A stretch of 9,142 nucleotides of DNA, taken from Anaerolineae bacterium. GTDB taxonomy: Bacteria; Chloroflexota; Anaerolineae; B4-G1; SLSP01. The stretch is taken from NCBI GenBank assembly GCA_018055515.1, contig JAGPHL010000055.1, forward strand, positions 1,954 through 11,095, given 5' to 3'. Both the position numbers and the translations under genes were made by a program. The notes beneath the pieces were generated by a model. It was not told the origin of the DNA, searched no databases, and worked only from the letters and a program-made list of their open reading frames with translations. Shown here in pieces: positions 1 to 6,294 of this stretch (within the stretch, counting starts at the first letter, position 1; the number at the start of each line of letters is the position of its first letter).

Positions 1-2
1 CG

Positions 3-1331
3 TACACCGTGCGGGTGACGGATGTCGGCAACGTCCTGGCCGGGCGCACGCAGACCGGCGACCCCGACAGCACGATGGACGGCGCTACGGAAGTTATCGT
101 CAACGGCGGCGCAGTCACCTCGGTGGGCGGCATAGCCTGCTCCAACTGCAACCTGAGCGCAGACTTTGGCTACCAGCCCTCCGGCGGCATCATCGGCAAC
201 CAGGTCTGGCGCGACCTCGACGGCGACGGCTTCCGCGACGCGGGCGAGCCGGGCGTGGAGGGCGTCACCATCGCCCTGTGGCGAGACGTGAACGGCGACG
301 GCGTCATCACGCCGGGGCTGGATAACCTGGTGCGCGCGACCGTCACCGACCAGAACGGCCAATACACGTTCACCGGTTTGCCGGCCGGCAAATACCTGGT
401 GGATGTCACCGATAAATACGGTGTGCTGGCAGGTTTCACCAAGACCAGCGGGACGGCCGGCGCGGACAATCATAGCCAGGCGGACCCGTATCCGGTGGAA
501 CTGACGCTGACAGGAGGCGTCGTCTCCAGCAACTTCACCGCCGACTTTGGCTATGACGTACCGGTGAATCCGCTCACCATCAGCGGCATCGTCTTTGGCG
601 ACACTAACAATAACGGCAGTTGGGCCACAGGCGAGCCGCTTATCCCTGGCGCGACGCTCTCGCTCTACCGCGTGGTGGATGGCGAGTGGTTCCTCATCGG
701 CACGACGACCAGCGCGCCGACCACCGGCTACTACGAGTTCACCGACCTGCCGGAAGGTGACTATGTAGTGGTGGCCGATGTCAGCAACACCTCGGTCAGC
801 GGCAAGTTCCAAACCACGCAGACAGGGACCAACGCTATCCAGCCGGTGACGTTGAGTAACGCAAACTCTGCAAACAACGACTTTGGCTTCCACTCGCCGC
901 CGTTCCACCAACCCACCGCTGTGACCCTCGCGGCCTTCACCGCGGCGGTGCAAGACCACGCCGTCCTGCTCACCTGGGAAACCGCCCAGGAGCTCGACAA
1001 CCTCGGCTTCAACCTCTATCGCGGCGAGTCGGCTGCCGGCCCGTGGACCCGCCTCAACGCGGAGCTCATCCCGGCGCAACATCCCGGCGCGGTCTTCGGC
1101 GCGACGTATACGTGGCTCGATGAAGGCATGACACCCGGCGCGACGTACTTCTACCGCCTGGAGGACGTGAATGTCTACGGCGCGAGCACCTTCCACGGGC
1201 CGATTTCCATCACGGCGGGGCAGCCTTCGGCGGCGACCGTGACTGGCTTCACCGCGCACAACGCCTCCGGCCTGAGCCTGGGGCTCCTGCTGGCGGCGGC
1301 TCTCACCCTGGTCATCAAACGTCGGCGCTAA
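3..1331 (+). CDS. Surface protein with SdrD/Cna-B-like repeats, fibronectin-like domain and C-terminal membrane anchor (5' partial)
   Basis: The reading frame is already open at the window edge with no ribosome binding site, so this is the C-terminal part of a larger protein. Three repeat ends are visible, each closing with D-F-G-Y/F: the tail of one repeat (to about 176), a full repeat (about 182-560) and a second (about 571-893). The full repeat opens with acidic Ca2+-loop-like stretches (DLDGDGFRD, DVNGDG) and the next has DTNNNG, as in SdrD B-like/Cna-B immunoglobulin-fold repeats; each contains a YxFTxLPxGxY-type core. A fibronectin-III-like domain follows (about 905-1215; LLTWETAQELDNLGFNLYRG). 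The protein ends in a roughly 15-residue hydrophobic segment and a K-R-R-R tail, indicating anchoring in the cytoplasmic membrane with the repeats outside. No LPXTG sortase motif is visible. Likely an adhesin or cell-envelope scaffold; the ligand is unknown. Confidence 0.85.
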   Translation, partial: YTVRVTDVGNVLAGRTQTGDPDSTMDGATEVIVNGGAVTSVGGIACSNCNLSADFGYQPSGGIIGNQVWRDLDGDGFRDAGEPGVEGVTIALWRDVNGDGVITPGLDNLVRATVTDQNGQYTFTGLPAGKYLVDVTDKYGVLAGFTKTSGTAGADNHSQADPYPVELTLTGGVVSSNFTADFGYDVPVNPLTISGIVFGDTNNNGSWATGEPLIPGATLSLYRVVDGEWFLIGTTTSAPTTGYYEFTDLPEGDYVVVADVSNTSVSGKFQTTQTGTNAIQPVTLSNANSANNDFGFHSPPFHQPTAVTLAAFTAAVQDHAVLLTWETAQELDNLGFNLYRGESAAGPWTRLNAELIPAQHPGAVFGATYTWLDEGMTPGATYFYRLEDVNVYGASTFHGPISITAGQPSAATVTGFTAHNASGLSLGLLLAAALTLVIKRRR

Positions 1332-1349
1332 CCCGCCTCTCTCTCGGCT

Positions 1350-1387
1350 CCTGCCGGTTGGAAGTTGGCCCGTTTCCAACCGGCAGG
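1350..1387. terminator. Perfect 14-bp hairpin between convergent genes
   Basis: The arms CCTGCCGGTTGGAA (1350-1363) and TTCCAACCGGCAGG (1374-1387) are exact reverse complements around a 10-nt loop. It begins 18 nt after the stop of the surface protein gene. Neither side carries a clear T-run, so it is not a textbook intrinsic terminator. It may act as a bidirectional transcription barrier or a 3'-end-stabilising structure for the plus-strand transcript. The hairpin is certain; the function is inferred from position. Confidence 0.6.
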
Positions 1388-1427
1388 GCATTATAAGACC
1401 ACTCCCCCGCCGCCAGGCCATCCACAC

Positions 1428-1463
1428 AAAAACGCTGCCGATGGGGTCTCCCATCGGCAGCGT
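1428..1463 (-). terminator. Intrinsic terminator of the GNAT gene
   Basis: The arms 1432-1445 and 1450-1463 (ACGCTGCCGATGGG and its exact complement) form a 14-bp stem with a 4-nt loop. Read on the minus strand, the stem is followed directly by five Ts (A-run at 1428-1432 on the plus strand), then GTGTGG. It lies 17 nt beyond the GNAT stop codon, the expected place for a Rho-independent terminator. Confidence 0.85.
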
Positions 1464-1480
1464 CAGAATTGCCGCAGCGG

Positions 1481-2365
1481 CTATAACGGCGTCTTCTCAT
1501 ACACGAAGACATCCGGCTCGCCGTTCTGCCACAACTCGAAGCCCAGCTGCGTGATCATCGGCAGCGCGACGACGGGTTGCGCGCCGGCATACGGCAGCAT
1601 CATCTCCACGCTGCGGGCCGATTGAGCGAGCGCCAGCGCGTGACGGAGCAACACCTCCACGGCCTCCGGTTCGCCATCCACGAAATCAATGGTGAATTCC
1701 TGGCGATGCCGCAGGGGATGTCCTGCGCAGAGCACGCCGATGACCTGCGAGCCCCGCAGCACCCCCAGAATCCAGCGCATGCGCGCGAAGACCGCTTCAG
1801 GAGCAATCGTAAAGGGCAAAAAACGCCAGCCATGGGGGAAGAATCCCCCCGAAGCGCGCATGAAGGCCGAATTGCCGATAAAATCCAACGCCGTGCCCGT
1901 GTCCAGCGGCTTGACCTCCGGCGAGAATCGCGCCTGAGCGCGCGCCAGCGAGGTCGGGCCGGCTTCGGCATACGTGAAATTCGCCGCGCGCTGAAAACCA
2001 CATGACCCGGCGAGGTGAATGATCGCGTCGTTTCCAAAATAGGTGGAGAGCGCCACCCGGTCTGCACTTTGCAACCGACAGACCTCCAGAAGATGATGCG
2101 TCAAAGTACGGGCGATGCCGGCGCCGCGCCAGGCCGGGTCCACGCGCAGGCCCTCGAGCCACAGGTAGCCGGGCCAGAGCTGCACCCAGCGCCCAAACCC
2201 CACCACGGTCCCGCCTGTGACAGCGACAATCACGCCGCCACGGGGATCCGCCAGCCACTCGTCAATCACCGCGCCGATGTAATCCTCACCGTCCCACACC
2301 TTCGCAGAAATGGAGAGGATCTGCGGCACGTCTGTCTGTATCGCCTGTCGTAGCACCAGGTCCAT
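1481..2365 (-). CDS. GNAT-family N-acetyltransferase, probable tandem GNAT fold
   Basis: A 294-residue protein that would transfer an acetyl group from acetyl-CoA to an amine; the acceptor cannot be told. The N-terminal GNAT domain (about 3-130) has the acetyl-CoA-binding motif A, LRVDPAWRGAGIARTL, with the R/Q-x-x-G-x-G/A pyrophosphate loop at about residues 70-75, and closes with a typical CGFQRAANF strand. The C-terminal half (about 150-294) repeats the general pattern (RGSQVIGVLCAG strand, helix, then LGFELWQNGEPDVFVYEK) without a clear P-loop, suggesting a degenerate second GNAT domain. The start at 2365 is chosen because AGGAG (2375-2379) lies 9 nt upstream of ATG; an open frame reaches TTG at 2461 but runs through the promoter. 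It has its own promoter and terminator, so it is probably monocistronic. Confidence 0.88.
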   Translation of the reverse strand: MDLVLRQAIQTDVPQILSISAKVWDGEDYIGAVIDEWLADPRGGVIVAVTGGTVVGFGRWVQLWPGYLWLEGLRVDPAWRGAGIARTLTHHLLEVCRLQSADRVALSTYFGNDAIIHLAGSCGFQRAANFTYAEAGPTSLARAQARFSPEVKPLDTGTALDFIGNSAFMRASGGFFPHGWRFLPFTIAPEAVFARMRWILGVLRGSQVIGVLCAGHPLRHRQEFTIDFVDGEPEAVEVLLRHALALAQSARSVEMMLPYAGAQPVVALPMITQLGFELWQNGEPDVFVYEKTPL

Positions 2366-2374
2366 GCTTTTGCG

Positions 2375-2379
2375 CTCCT
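2375..2379 (-). promoter_or_regulatory. Ribosome binding site of the GNAT gene
   Basis: AGGAG on the minus strand with a 9-nt spacer to the ATG at 2365. This decides the start against the longer open frame that begins at 2461. Confidence 0.75.
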
Positions 2380-2431
2380 GTTTGCCGGAGATGCACCCCT
2401 GATCAAAAATCAAACCGACTTTCAACCATCT

Positions 2432-2461
2432 ATAGTATCCCCCGAATCCAAAAACTTGCAA
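2432..2461 (-). promoter_or_regulatory. Predicted sigma70-type promoter of the GNAT gene
   Basis: On the minus strand, TTGCAA (2456-2461) and TACTAT (2432-2437) are separated by 18 bp. They lie between the preceding gene's terminator and the GNAT ribosome binding site, so the GNAT gene likely starts a new transcript here. Each hexamer matches 4-5 of 6 consensus positions. Confidence 0.55.
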
Positions 2462-2470
2462 GTTCTGGGC

Positions 2471-2505
2471 AAAAAAAGCGCCCGGCGGGAAGCCCCGTCA
2501 GGCGC
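2471..2505 (-). terminator. Intrinsic terminator after the PspC gene
   Basis: On the minus strand, GCGCCTG...CGGG pairs with CCCG...CGGGCGC (2478-2505; one G-U pair and one internal mismatch), followed at once by seven Ts (A-run 2471-2477 on the plus strand). It is 19 nt past the PspC stop codon and marks the end of that transcript. Confidence 0.9.
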
Positions 2506-2524
2506 GAGAAGCTGAAGCAAGGCT

Positions 2525-2719
2525 TCACCGGCCACGTTTGCGCGGGATGATAATCCAGAGAATCAGATACGGCACCAGCGCCGGGAGACCGCCCGGAAGC
2601 GCCAGGAGCAAGAAAGCCAGCCGGAACCAGAAGACGTTGATGCCGGTAAATTCCGCCAATCCCCCACAAACGCCGGCCACAATCCCGTTTTGTCGTCGCA
2701 ACTGATGTTCACCCGACAT
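2525..2719 (-). CDS. Small PspC-domain membrane protein
   Basis: A 64-residue protein consisting almost only of a PspC domain. The family hallmark VAGVCGGLAEF lies at residues 14-24, followed by one hydrophobic segment (about 32-58) with an LxxLPGG turn and the ending YLILWIIIPRKRGR. PspC of enterobacteria helps the phage-shock response to membrane stress; stand-alone short PspC proteins like this are common in Chloroflexota and Gram-positives, and their partners are often unknown. No other psp gene is present here. The start is firm: a full AGGAGGT Shine-Dalgarno sequence ends 7 nt before ATG. A TATAAC box (2750-2755, minus strand) without a clear -35 could be a separate promoter; otherwise the gene is read through from the aminotransferase, 57 nt upstream. 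Confidence 0.9.
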   Translation of the reverse strand: MSGEHQLRRQNGIVAGVCGGLAEFTGINVFWFRLAFLLLALPGGLPALVPYLILWIIIPRKRGR

Positions 2720-2726
2720 GTTTGGT

Positions 2727-2733
2727 ACCTCCT
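2727..2733 (-). promoter_or_regulatory. Perfect Shine-Dalgarno sequence of the PspC gene
   Basis: AGGAGGT on the minus strand, 7 nt before the ATG, is fully complementary to the usual 16S rRNA 3' end. It is the strongest ribosome binding site in the window and predicts high translation of this tiny protein. Confidence 0.85.
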
Positions 2734-2776
2734 CGTGTGAATCTACGTAGTTATACGCACCAAAGGGCCAGGAGTT

Positions 2777-3661
2777 TCACGATTCTGGTCGCCGGTTGCT
2801 GGCTGCCGCTCGCTGGCCCGTCTCGCGCTCCACAATCTCACGGAAGACGCGCTGCAGCTGGCGCGTGAGCGGTCCCGGCTTGCCATCGCCCACCCGCCAC
2901 TCCCCTACCTGCACGACGGGCATCACCTCGGTCGTCGTCCCCAAAATCAGCAGCTCCTGAGCGTTGGGGAGGTCCTTCTCGAAAATGGGGAATTCTCTCA
3001 CGGGGATGTTCAACTCGCGGCAGGCCTGGAGGATGACCTCGCGGGTCACGCCGCCGAGAATGTTGTTCGTCACCGGCGCCGTGACGAGCGCCCCATCAAA
3101 AATCCCGCAGACGGAGGTGTGCGAGCCTTCCATGATCACGCCGTTGCGGACAAGAATGGCTTCCCACGCGCCCTGCTCACAGGCCTGCTGGCTGGCGAGG
3201 ATGTTGGGCAACAGCATCAGCGCTTTGATGTCACAGCGCAGCCAGCGGATGTCGGGGACCAGGATGACTTTGACGCCGGTCTCCCACTCGCGCAGCGGCG
3301 GCTGGAGGGCCGTCGCCGTGACGTAAACCGTTGGCGTCGGCGGCGGATCGGGGAACCCATACGAGCGCGGCGCTACCCCGCGGGTGATCTGGAGATAGAG
3401 CCGCGCATCGGCGTTCAGGAGGGCGTTGCGCGCCAGCAACTCCTCGCACACCGTCTGCAGCTCGTCCAGGTCTGGCACGGGGAGACGCAATTCAGTCAGG
3501 CTGCGGTGCAGGCGGGCGAAGTGCATGGCGGGACGAAACATCACCCCGTAATAGGCGCGGATGACCTCATAGACGCCATCGGCGAAAAGAAACCCGCGAT
3601 CGTCTGGCGAAATACAAACGGCTTCTTTAGGCATGAACTGGCCATTGAAATATACAATCAT
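2777..3661 (-). CDS. dat: Class IV PLP aminotransferase, D-amino acid aminotransferase-like
   Basis: A 294-residue fold-type IV aminotransferase that would swap amino groups between D-amino acids and 2-oxo acids using pyridoxal phosphate; products such as D-Ala or D-Glu could feed peptidoglycan. By residue: DRGFLFADGVYEV (21-33) with Tyr31; Arg50, expected to contact PLP phosphate; RGVAPRSYGF (94-103); DIRWLRCDIKALMLL (137-151) with Lys146 as the Schiff-base lysine; MEGSHTSVCG with Glu178 at the pyridine nitrogen; GGVTREVIL; and LGTTTEVMPV near the C terminus. The DIRWLRCDIK block is nearly that of Bacillus D-amino acid transaminase. The position of that enzyme's carboxylate-trap His100 holds Tyr101 here, so substrate preference may differ. 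The start at 3661 has GAGGAG 5 nt upstream; the frame extends to 3730 through repeat DNA. The last 14 or so residues (GQRAAASNRRPES) are repeat-encoded. Branched-chain or 4-amino-4-deoxychorismate activity is less likely. Confidence 0.88.
   Translation of the reverse strand: MIVYFNGQFMPKEAVCISPDDRGFLFADGVYEVIRAYYGVMFRPAMHFARLHRSLTELRLPVPDLDELQTVCEELLARNALLNADARLYLQITRGVAPRSYGFPDPPPTPTVYVTATALQPPLREWETGVKVILVPDIRWLRCDIKALMLLPNILASQQACEQGAWEAILVRNGVIMEGSHTSVCGIFDGALVTAPVTNNILGGVTREVILQACRELNIPVREFPIFEKDLPNAQELLILGTTTEVMPVVQVGEWRVGDGKPGPLTRQLQRVFREIVERETGQRAAASNRRPES
2785..2819. repeat. Heptamer tandem repeat inside the 3' end of the aminotransferase gene
   Basis: Five consecutive 7-bp units on the plus strand read CTGGTCG, CCGGTTG, CTGGCTG, CCGCTCG, CTGGCCC. 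They encode the C-terminal tail of the aminotransferase in the antisense direction. The 10-mer GTCGCCGGTT within them recurs at 8495-8504. The units are imperfect, so chance periodicity in GC-rich coding DNA cannot be excluded. Confidence 0.5.
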
Positions 3662-3683
3662 ACGGTCTCCTCGGAAAATAGAG

Positions 3684-3716
3684 ATCAGCGAGTCAGCAGT
3701 CAGCGAATCAGCGAAA
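3684..3716. repeat. Heptamer tandem repeat (AGTCAGC) upstream of the aminotransferase gene
   Basis: The units ATCAGCG, AGTCAGC, AGTCAGC, GAATCAGCG occur in tandem; two are perfect and the last carries an extra base. The cluster starts 23 nt before the aminotransferase ATG, in its presumed leader. Confidence 0.65.
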
Positions 3717-3816
3717 AGGCGAAAAATCACTATGTGGCAAAGGGTGCGCGAACTTCAGGCCGCGCTCAGGCCGTTATTTTCATTCGCGGTGCCGCAGGAA
3801 CATATAAGCTTCTCTC

Positions 3817-3856
3817 ATCTGCGTTCATCCGCGTTTATCGGCGTCCAGCCACGTTC
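3817..3856. repeat. Decamer tandem repeat directly after the EamA stop codon
   Basis: Four 10-bp units read ATCTGCGTTC, ATCCGCGTTT, ATCGGCGTCC, AGCCACGTTC, giving consensus ATCnGCGTTC. The array ends exactly at the stop codon of the EamA gene (3857-3859). The rest of the 195-bp gap (3662-3856) holds this array, the 3684-3716 heptamers and a GGCCTGA direct repeat, but no gene and no clear terminator. Confidence 0.65.
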
Positions 3857-4804
3857 TTACGAGTCCTCGTTCCCCCGCGAGATCAGCACGATGCTGGCGA
3901 AAATCAGCCCGATGCCCACAAACCCCAGCGCACTGGGGATCTCCCGGAAAAGGAAAATCCCGAGGAGGACGCCACACACCGGCTCCAACAAACCGATCAT
4001 GCTCACGACCTGCGCGTTGAGCCGCTTGAGGCCCTGAAAGTAAAGGAAATAAGGGATGCTCAAGGACAGCGTCCCCAGGGCCAGCAGCCAATACCAGTTC
4101 GCGCGCACCAGTTCCCACGGCGTCCCTACCGCAAACGGCGCAGCGACCAACGCCGCAATGCCGATGCTCCACCACGATTGCGTCACGCCGCTCACGCGCC
4201 CGCCAAGCCGCCGGCTGAAGAGCATGACGAAGGCATAGGTCACGCCGGTCGCCAGCGCTGTCAGCACCCCGACCCACGAATCCGACCCCACCTTAATGTG
4301 TGCCGGGTCGGTGATGAGCGCCATCCCCACCAGCGCCAGCGCCAGACTCACCCAGGTGAAACGGGGACGCGCCTCTTTGAGCAGCCAGGGCGAGAACAAC
4401 GCCACGTAGATGACGGCGGTATTGTTGAGCAGGACCGCCGTCGCCGCCGTCGTGTAGCGCAGGGAGGTCATGTACAGCGTCGCCGTCGCGCCGACCGAGA
4501 CGCCCAGCCCGATCAACCAGGGGATCGCGGAGCGATAGCTGCGCACGTGAAACGCCTGCGGGTCGCGCGCGGCCAGCAACGAGAAGAAGATAAAGCCACA
4601 CAGGGCGCGGAAAAACGCGATCTGCGGCCCGGTCATCGCCGCAATGGAGCGGTTGAAGAAGATGCCGCTGCTGAATCCCAGCGCTCCCAGCACGACCAGG
4701 AGCATCCCCCAAAACTGCGGCGTGAGGGAGCGCTGAGCCCGAGGGCCATGCGATGGATCCCCTGGTGCCTCTGTCTGCTCACGTTGCAAGAGTTGTTGTG
4801 GCAT
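3857..4804 (-). CDS. EamA/DMT-superfamily transporter
   Basis: A 315-residue inner-membrane protein with about ten hydrophobic helices arranged as two EamA repeats, the layout of drug/metabolite transporters that usually export amino acids, metabolites or drugs. Repeat one ends with SLRYTTAATAVLLNNTAVIY and PWLLKEA (about 115-145); repeat two ends with LKRLNAQVVSMIGLLEPV and LFREIPSALGFVGIGLI (about 259-302). Both are the signature 'helix-E/P-helix-xE' halves of this family. The first 30 or so residues are polar and cytosolic. The ATG at 4804 starts 4 nt after the MFS stop codon with only a weak upstream G-rich stretch, so translation is probably coupled to the upstream gene. An in-frame extension to 4858 would overlap the MFS gene and is less likely. 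The substrate cannot be predicted. Confidence 0.88.
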   Translation of the reverse strand: MPQQLLQREQTEAPGDPSHGPRAQRSLTPQFWGMLLVVLGALGFSSGIFFNRSIAAMTGPQIAFFRALCGFIFFSLLAARDPQAFHVRSYRSAIPWLIGLGVSVGATATLYMTSLRYTTAATAVLLNNTAVIYVALFSPWLLKEARPRFTWVSLALALVGMALITDPAHIKVGSDSWVGVLTALATGVTYAFVMLFSRRLGGRVSGVTQSWWSIGIAALVAAPFAVGTPWELVRANWYWLLALGTLSLSIPYFLYFQGLKRLNAQVVSMIGLLEPVCGVLLGIFLFREIPSALGFVGIGLIFASIVLISRGNEDS

Positions 4805-4808
4805 CAGG

Positions 4809-6050
4809 CTACCCGCGCTTGAGGATATACAGCGCCGAGAGCATCCGCATCCCGCCAAAAACCAACAGCGCCGTGCGGACGCCCAGCCACTCGCCCCCCG
4901 CCGAACCGAGCAGCGAGCCGACCAACATCGCGCCGTTGATGGCGAGATTGTACCAGACGAGCGACGCCGCGCGTTCTGTCGGGGACACGCGCTCCAGCAG
5001 CCAGTTGATCATCGCGCCGCCGGCCAGTCCCCAGCCCAAACCGCCAAAAGGCGACGCCGCCATGAAGCCCCACACGCTGCGCCACAGAGCCATCACCAAC
5101 GGATAGCAGCCAAAGAAGAAGGCGCCCAGCGCCGTGACCTTCTGATTGCCCCAGCGGCGCGCCAGCCCATCCAGCGACAACGAGCCTGCCAGCATGGCAA
5201 CGTAGAAAATCGCCGTCCCAAAGCTGATCTGAGAATCCGTGAGCCCCAAATCGTTGACCATGTACAGCGAAAACAGGGGCGCGGCCAGGAACAACGTGAG
5301 GTGAAATATCAACAGCGCGGCGAGGACTTTTCCCAACGGACCTTGCAGCACGTCCCAACGCAGGCGTCGCCCTTTCGATGGCGCAGCCGGCGCGGCTTTC
5401 TCCAGCGGCGGGAGTTTAATCAGCCCCAGATGTACCGTACTCATCGCCGCGCCCAGCACGGCGAGCGCAAAGATCACCTGATACCCCAGCGGAAAAGGCA
5501 GCGTATTGAGAATCCAGCCGGCGAGCAGGGTCACGCCGATAAAGATCACGGCATAGAGCGCGTTGCGCCGTCCGGCGACGAAACCGCGCCACTCGCCCGG
5601 CACGGCTTCGGCAAAAAGGGCGTTGAATCCCATGTTGAGCGCCGCGCCAGGGACGGCCGCCAGCACCGTCAACGCCAGCAACGCCCACACCTGTGCCGCC
5701 GGCGGCAGAAAGAATGGCAAAATCACCCAGGGCAAATAGGTCAGCCGGGTGAAGATGGCCGTCCGCAGCACCGCTTTCTCCAGCGGTCGCCGCTCCAGCC
5801 ATTGCCCGGCAGCAGTCGAGATCAGCAGGTTCACCACGGCGGGACCGGCGCTCAGCAGGCCCAATTGGAAGGCCGAGGCCCCCTGACGGGTGATGAACAC
5901 GCCGACAAAGGACATCGCCGTCGCCGCGGTGATGGCGAACCAGGCAATGTCCAGGTAGAAATGCAAGAAATTCGCCCGATAAATAGCAGGCACGATCGGG
6001 CGCCCCAGACGGGGCATAAAAAATCGTGTGAAGTCACGTATCCGGCGCAT
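4809..6050 (-). CDS. Major facilitator superfamily transporter
   Basis: A 413-residue inner-membrane secondary transporter with two six-helix halves joined by a basic, proline/alanine-rich cytosolic loop at about residues 212-241. A motif-A-like loop, AGQWLERRPLEK (81-92), lies between helices 2 and 3, and PGEWRGFVAGRRN (151-163) lies between helices 4 and 5. The length is normal for the family. The N-terminal 20 residues are basic and probably cytosolic. The ATG at 6050 is preferred because GGGAG lies 8 nt upstream; GTG at 6065 is also in frame but has no ribosome binding site. It is the first gene of the minus-strand block and is followed after 4 nt by the EamA transporter, so the pair may handle related compounds. 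The substrate is unknown and no resistance marker is nearby. Confidence 0.88.
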   Translation of the reverse strand: MRRIRDFTRFFMPRLGRPIVPAIYRANFLHFYLDIAWFAITAATAMSFVGVFITRQGASAFQLGLLSAGPAVVNLLISTAAGQWLERRPLEKAVLRTAIFTRLTYLPWVILPFFLPPAAQVWALLALTVLAAVPGAALNMGFNALFAEAVPGEWRGFVAGRRNALYAVIFIGVTLLAGWILNTLPFPLGYQVIFALAVLGAAMSTVHLGLIKLPPLEKAAPAAPSKGRRLRWDVLQGPLGKVLAALLIFHLTLFLAAPLFSLYMVNDLGLTDSQISFGTAIFYVAMLAGSLSLDGLARRWGNQKVTALGAFFFGCYPLVMALWRSVWGFMAASPFGGLGWGLAGGAMINWLLERVSPTERAASLVWYNLAINGAMLVGSLLGSAGGEWLGVRTALLVFGGMRMLSALYILKRG

Positions 6051-6117
6051 CTTCCTTTCTCCCACAAAAGACCGCCGGGCGGCGTTCTAACCCCACCACA
6101 ACCCGGCAGTCCGTGCT

Positions 6118-6123
6118 ATTGTA
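6118..6123 (-). promoter_or_regulatory. Possible -10 box of the MFS-EamA transcript
   Basis: TACAAT on the minus strand, 67 nt before the MFS ATG, matches 5 of 6 consensus bases. No good -35 hexamer is seen 16-18 bp upstream (the best is TTCGCG). A short GC-rich palindrome (6072-6082) lies between this box and the gene. Confidence 0.35.
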
Positions 6124-6227
6124 GCGCAGATGGGCGAAAACGCGAACGGTAGTCTAGACAGTCATCGGACAGTTAGCGGAGCAACAACGACAAGACTACA
6201 GGCCGCCAGACTGACGACATTTGGCAG

Positions 6228-6255
6228 TGGACAAAACTCCATCTCCAGATATGAT
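6228..6255 (+). promoter_or_regulatory. Predicted sigma70-type promoter of the acyl-CoA synthetase gene
   Basis: TGGACA (6228-6233) and TATGAT (6250-6255) are separated by 16 bp; each matches 5 of 6 consensus bases. The predicted leader of about 40 nt contains the 6259-6286 heptamer repeat and then the ribosome binding site. Confidence 0.6.
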
Positions 6256-6258
6256 AAC

Positions 6259-6286
6259 ACCCAGTATCCAGTATCCAGCAGCCAGA
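6259..6286. repeat. Heptamer tandem repeat (ATCCAGT) in the acyl-CoA synthetase leader
   Basis: Four contiguous 7-bp units read ACCCAGT, ATCCAGT, ATCCAGC, AGCCAGA. They fill the space between the -10 box and the GAGGAG ribosome binding site, so they should lie in the transcribed 5' leader or at the transcription start. Confidence 0.7.
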
Positions 6287-6288
6287 TA

Positions 6289-6294
6289 GAGGAG
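6289..6294 (+). promoter_or_regulatory. Ribosome binding site of the acyl-CoA synthetase gene
   Basis: GAGGAG with a 6-nt spacer to the ATG at 6301. It fixes the start; the frame is open upstream to 6130, but that part covers the promoter and repeats and does not resemble the family. Confidence 0.85.

Noticed and set aside
2366..2461. Upstream extension of the GNAT protein to a TTG codon
   Set aside because: It would overlap the predicted -35/-10 promoter; AGGAG before the ATG at 2365 fits better and the GNAT fold starts there.
3662..3730. Upstream extension of the aminotransferase by 23 residues
   Set aside because: It is encoded largely by the AGTCAGC repeat and the leader; the ATG at 3661 has GAGGAG 5 nt upstream and matches the usual N terminus.
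3119..4822. Long plus-strand open frame of 567 codons opposite the aminotransferase and EamA genes
   Set aside because: Its translation is rich in Arg, His, Gln and Pro with no domain pattern, and it lies antisense to two genes with clear family motifs. It is a high-GC shadow frame.
6072..6082. GC-rich palindrome before the MFS gene as a terminator or attenuator
   Set aside because: The stem is only four or five pairs with almost no loop; the following TCTTTTG is weak, so there is too little to call.
5301..6152. Plus-strand open frame of 283 codons opposite the MFS gene
   Set aside because: Gln/Arg/His-rich shadow of a clear membrane protein gene, with no recognisable motif.
6152..6159. GTCTAGAC palindrome in the divergent region as an operator
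   Set aside because: Eight bases of perfect symmetry are expected often by chance, and no regulator gene or second copy is in view.
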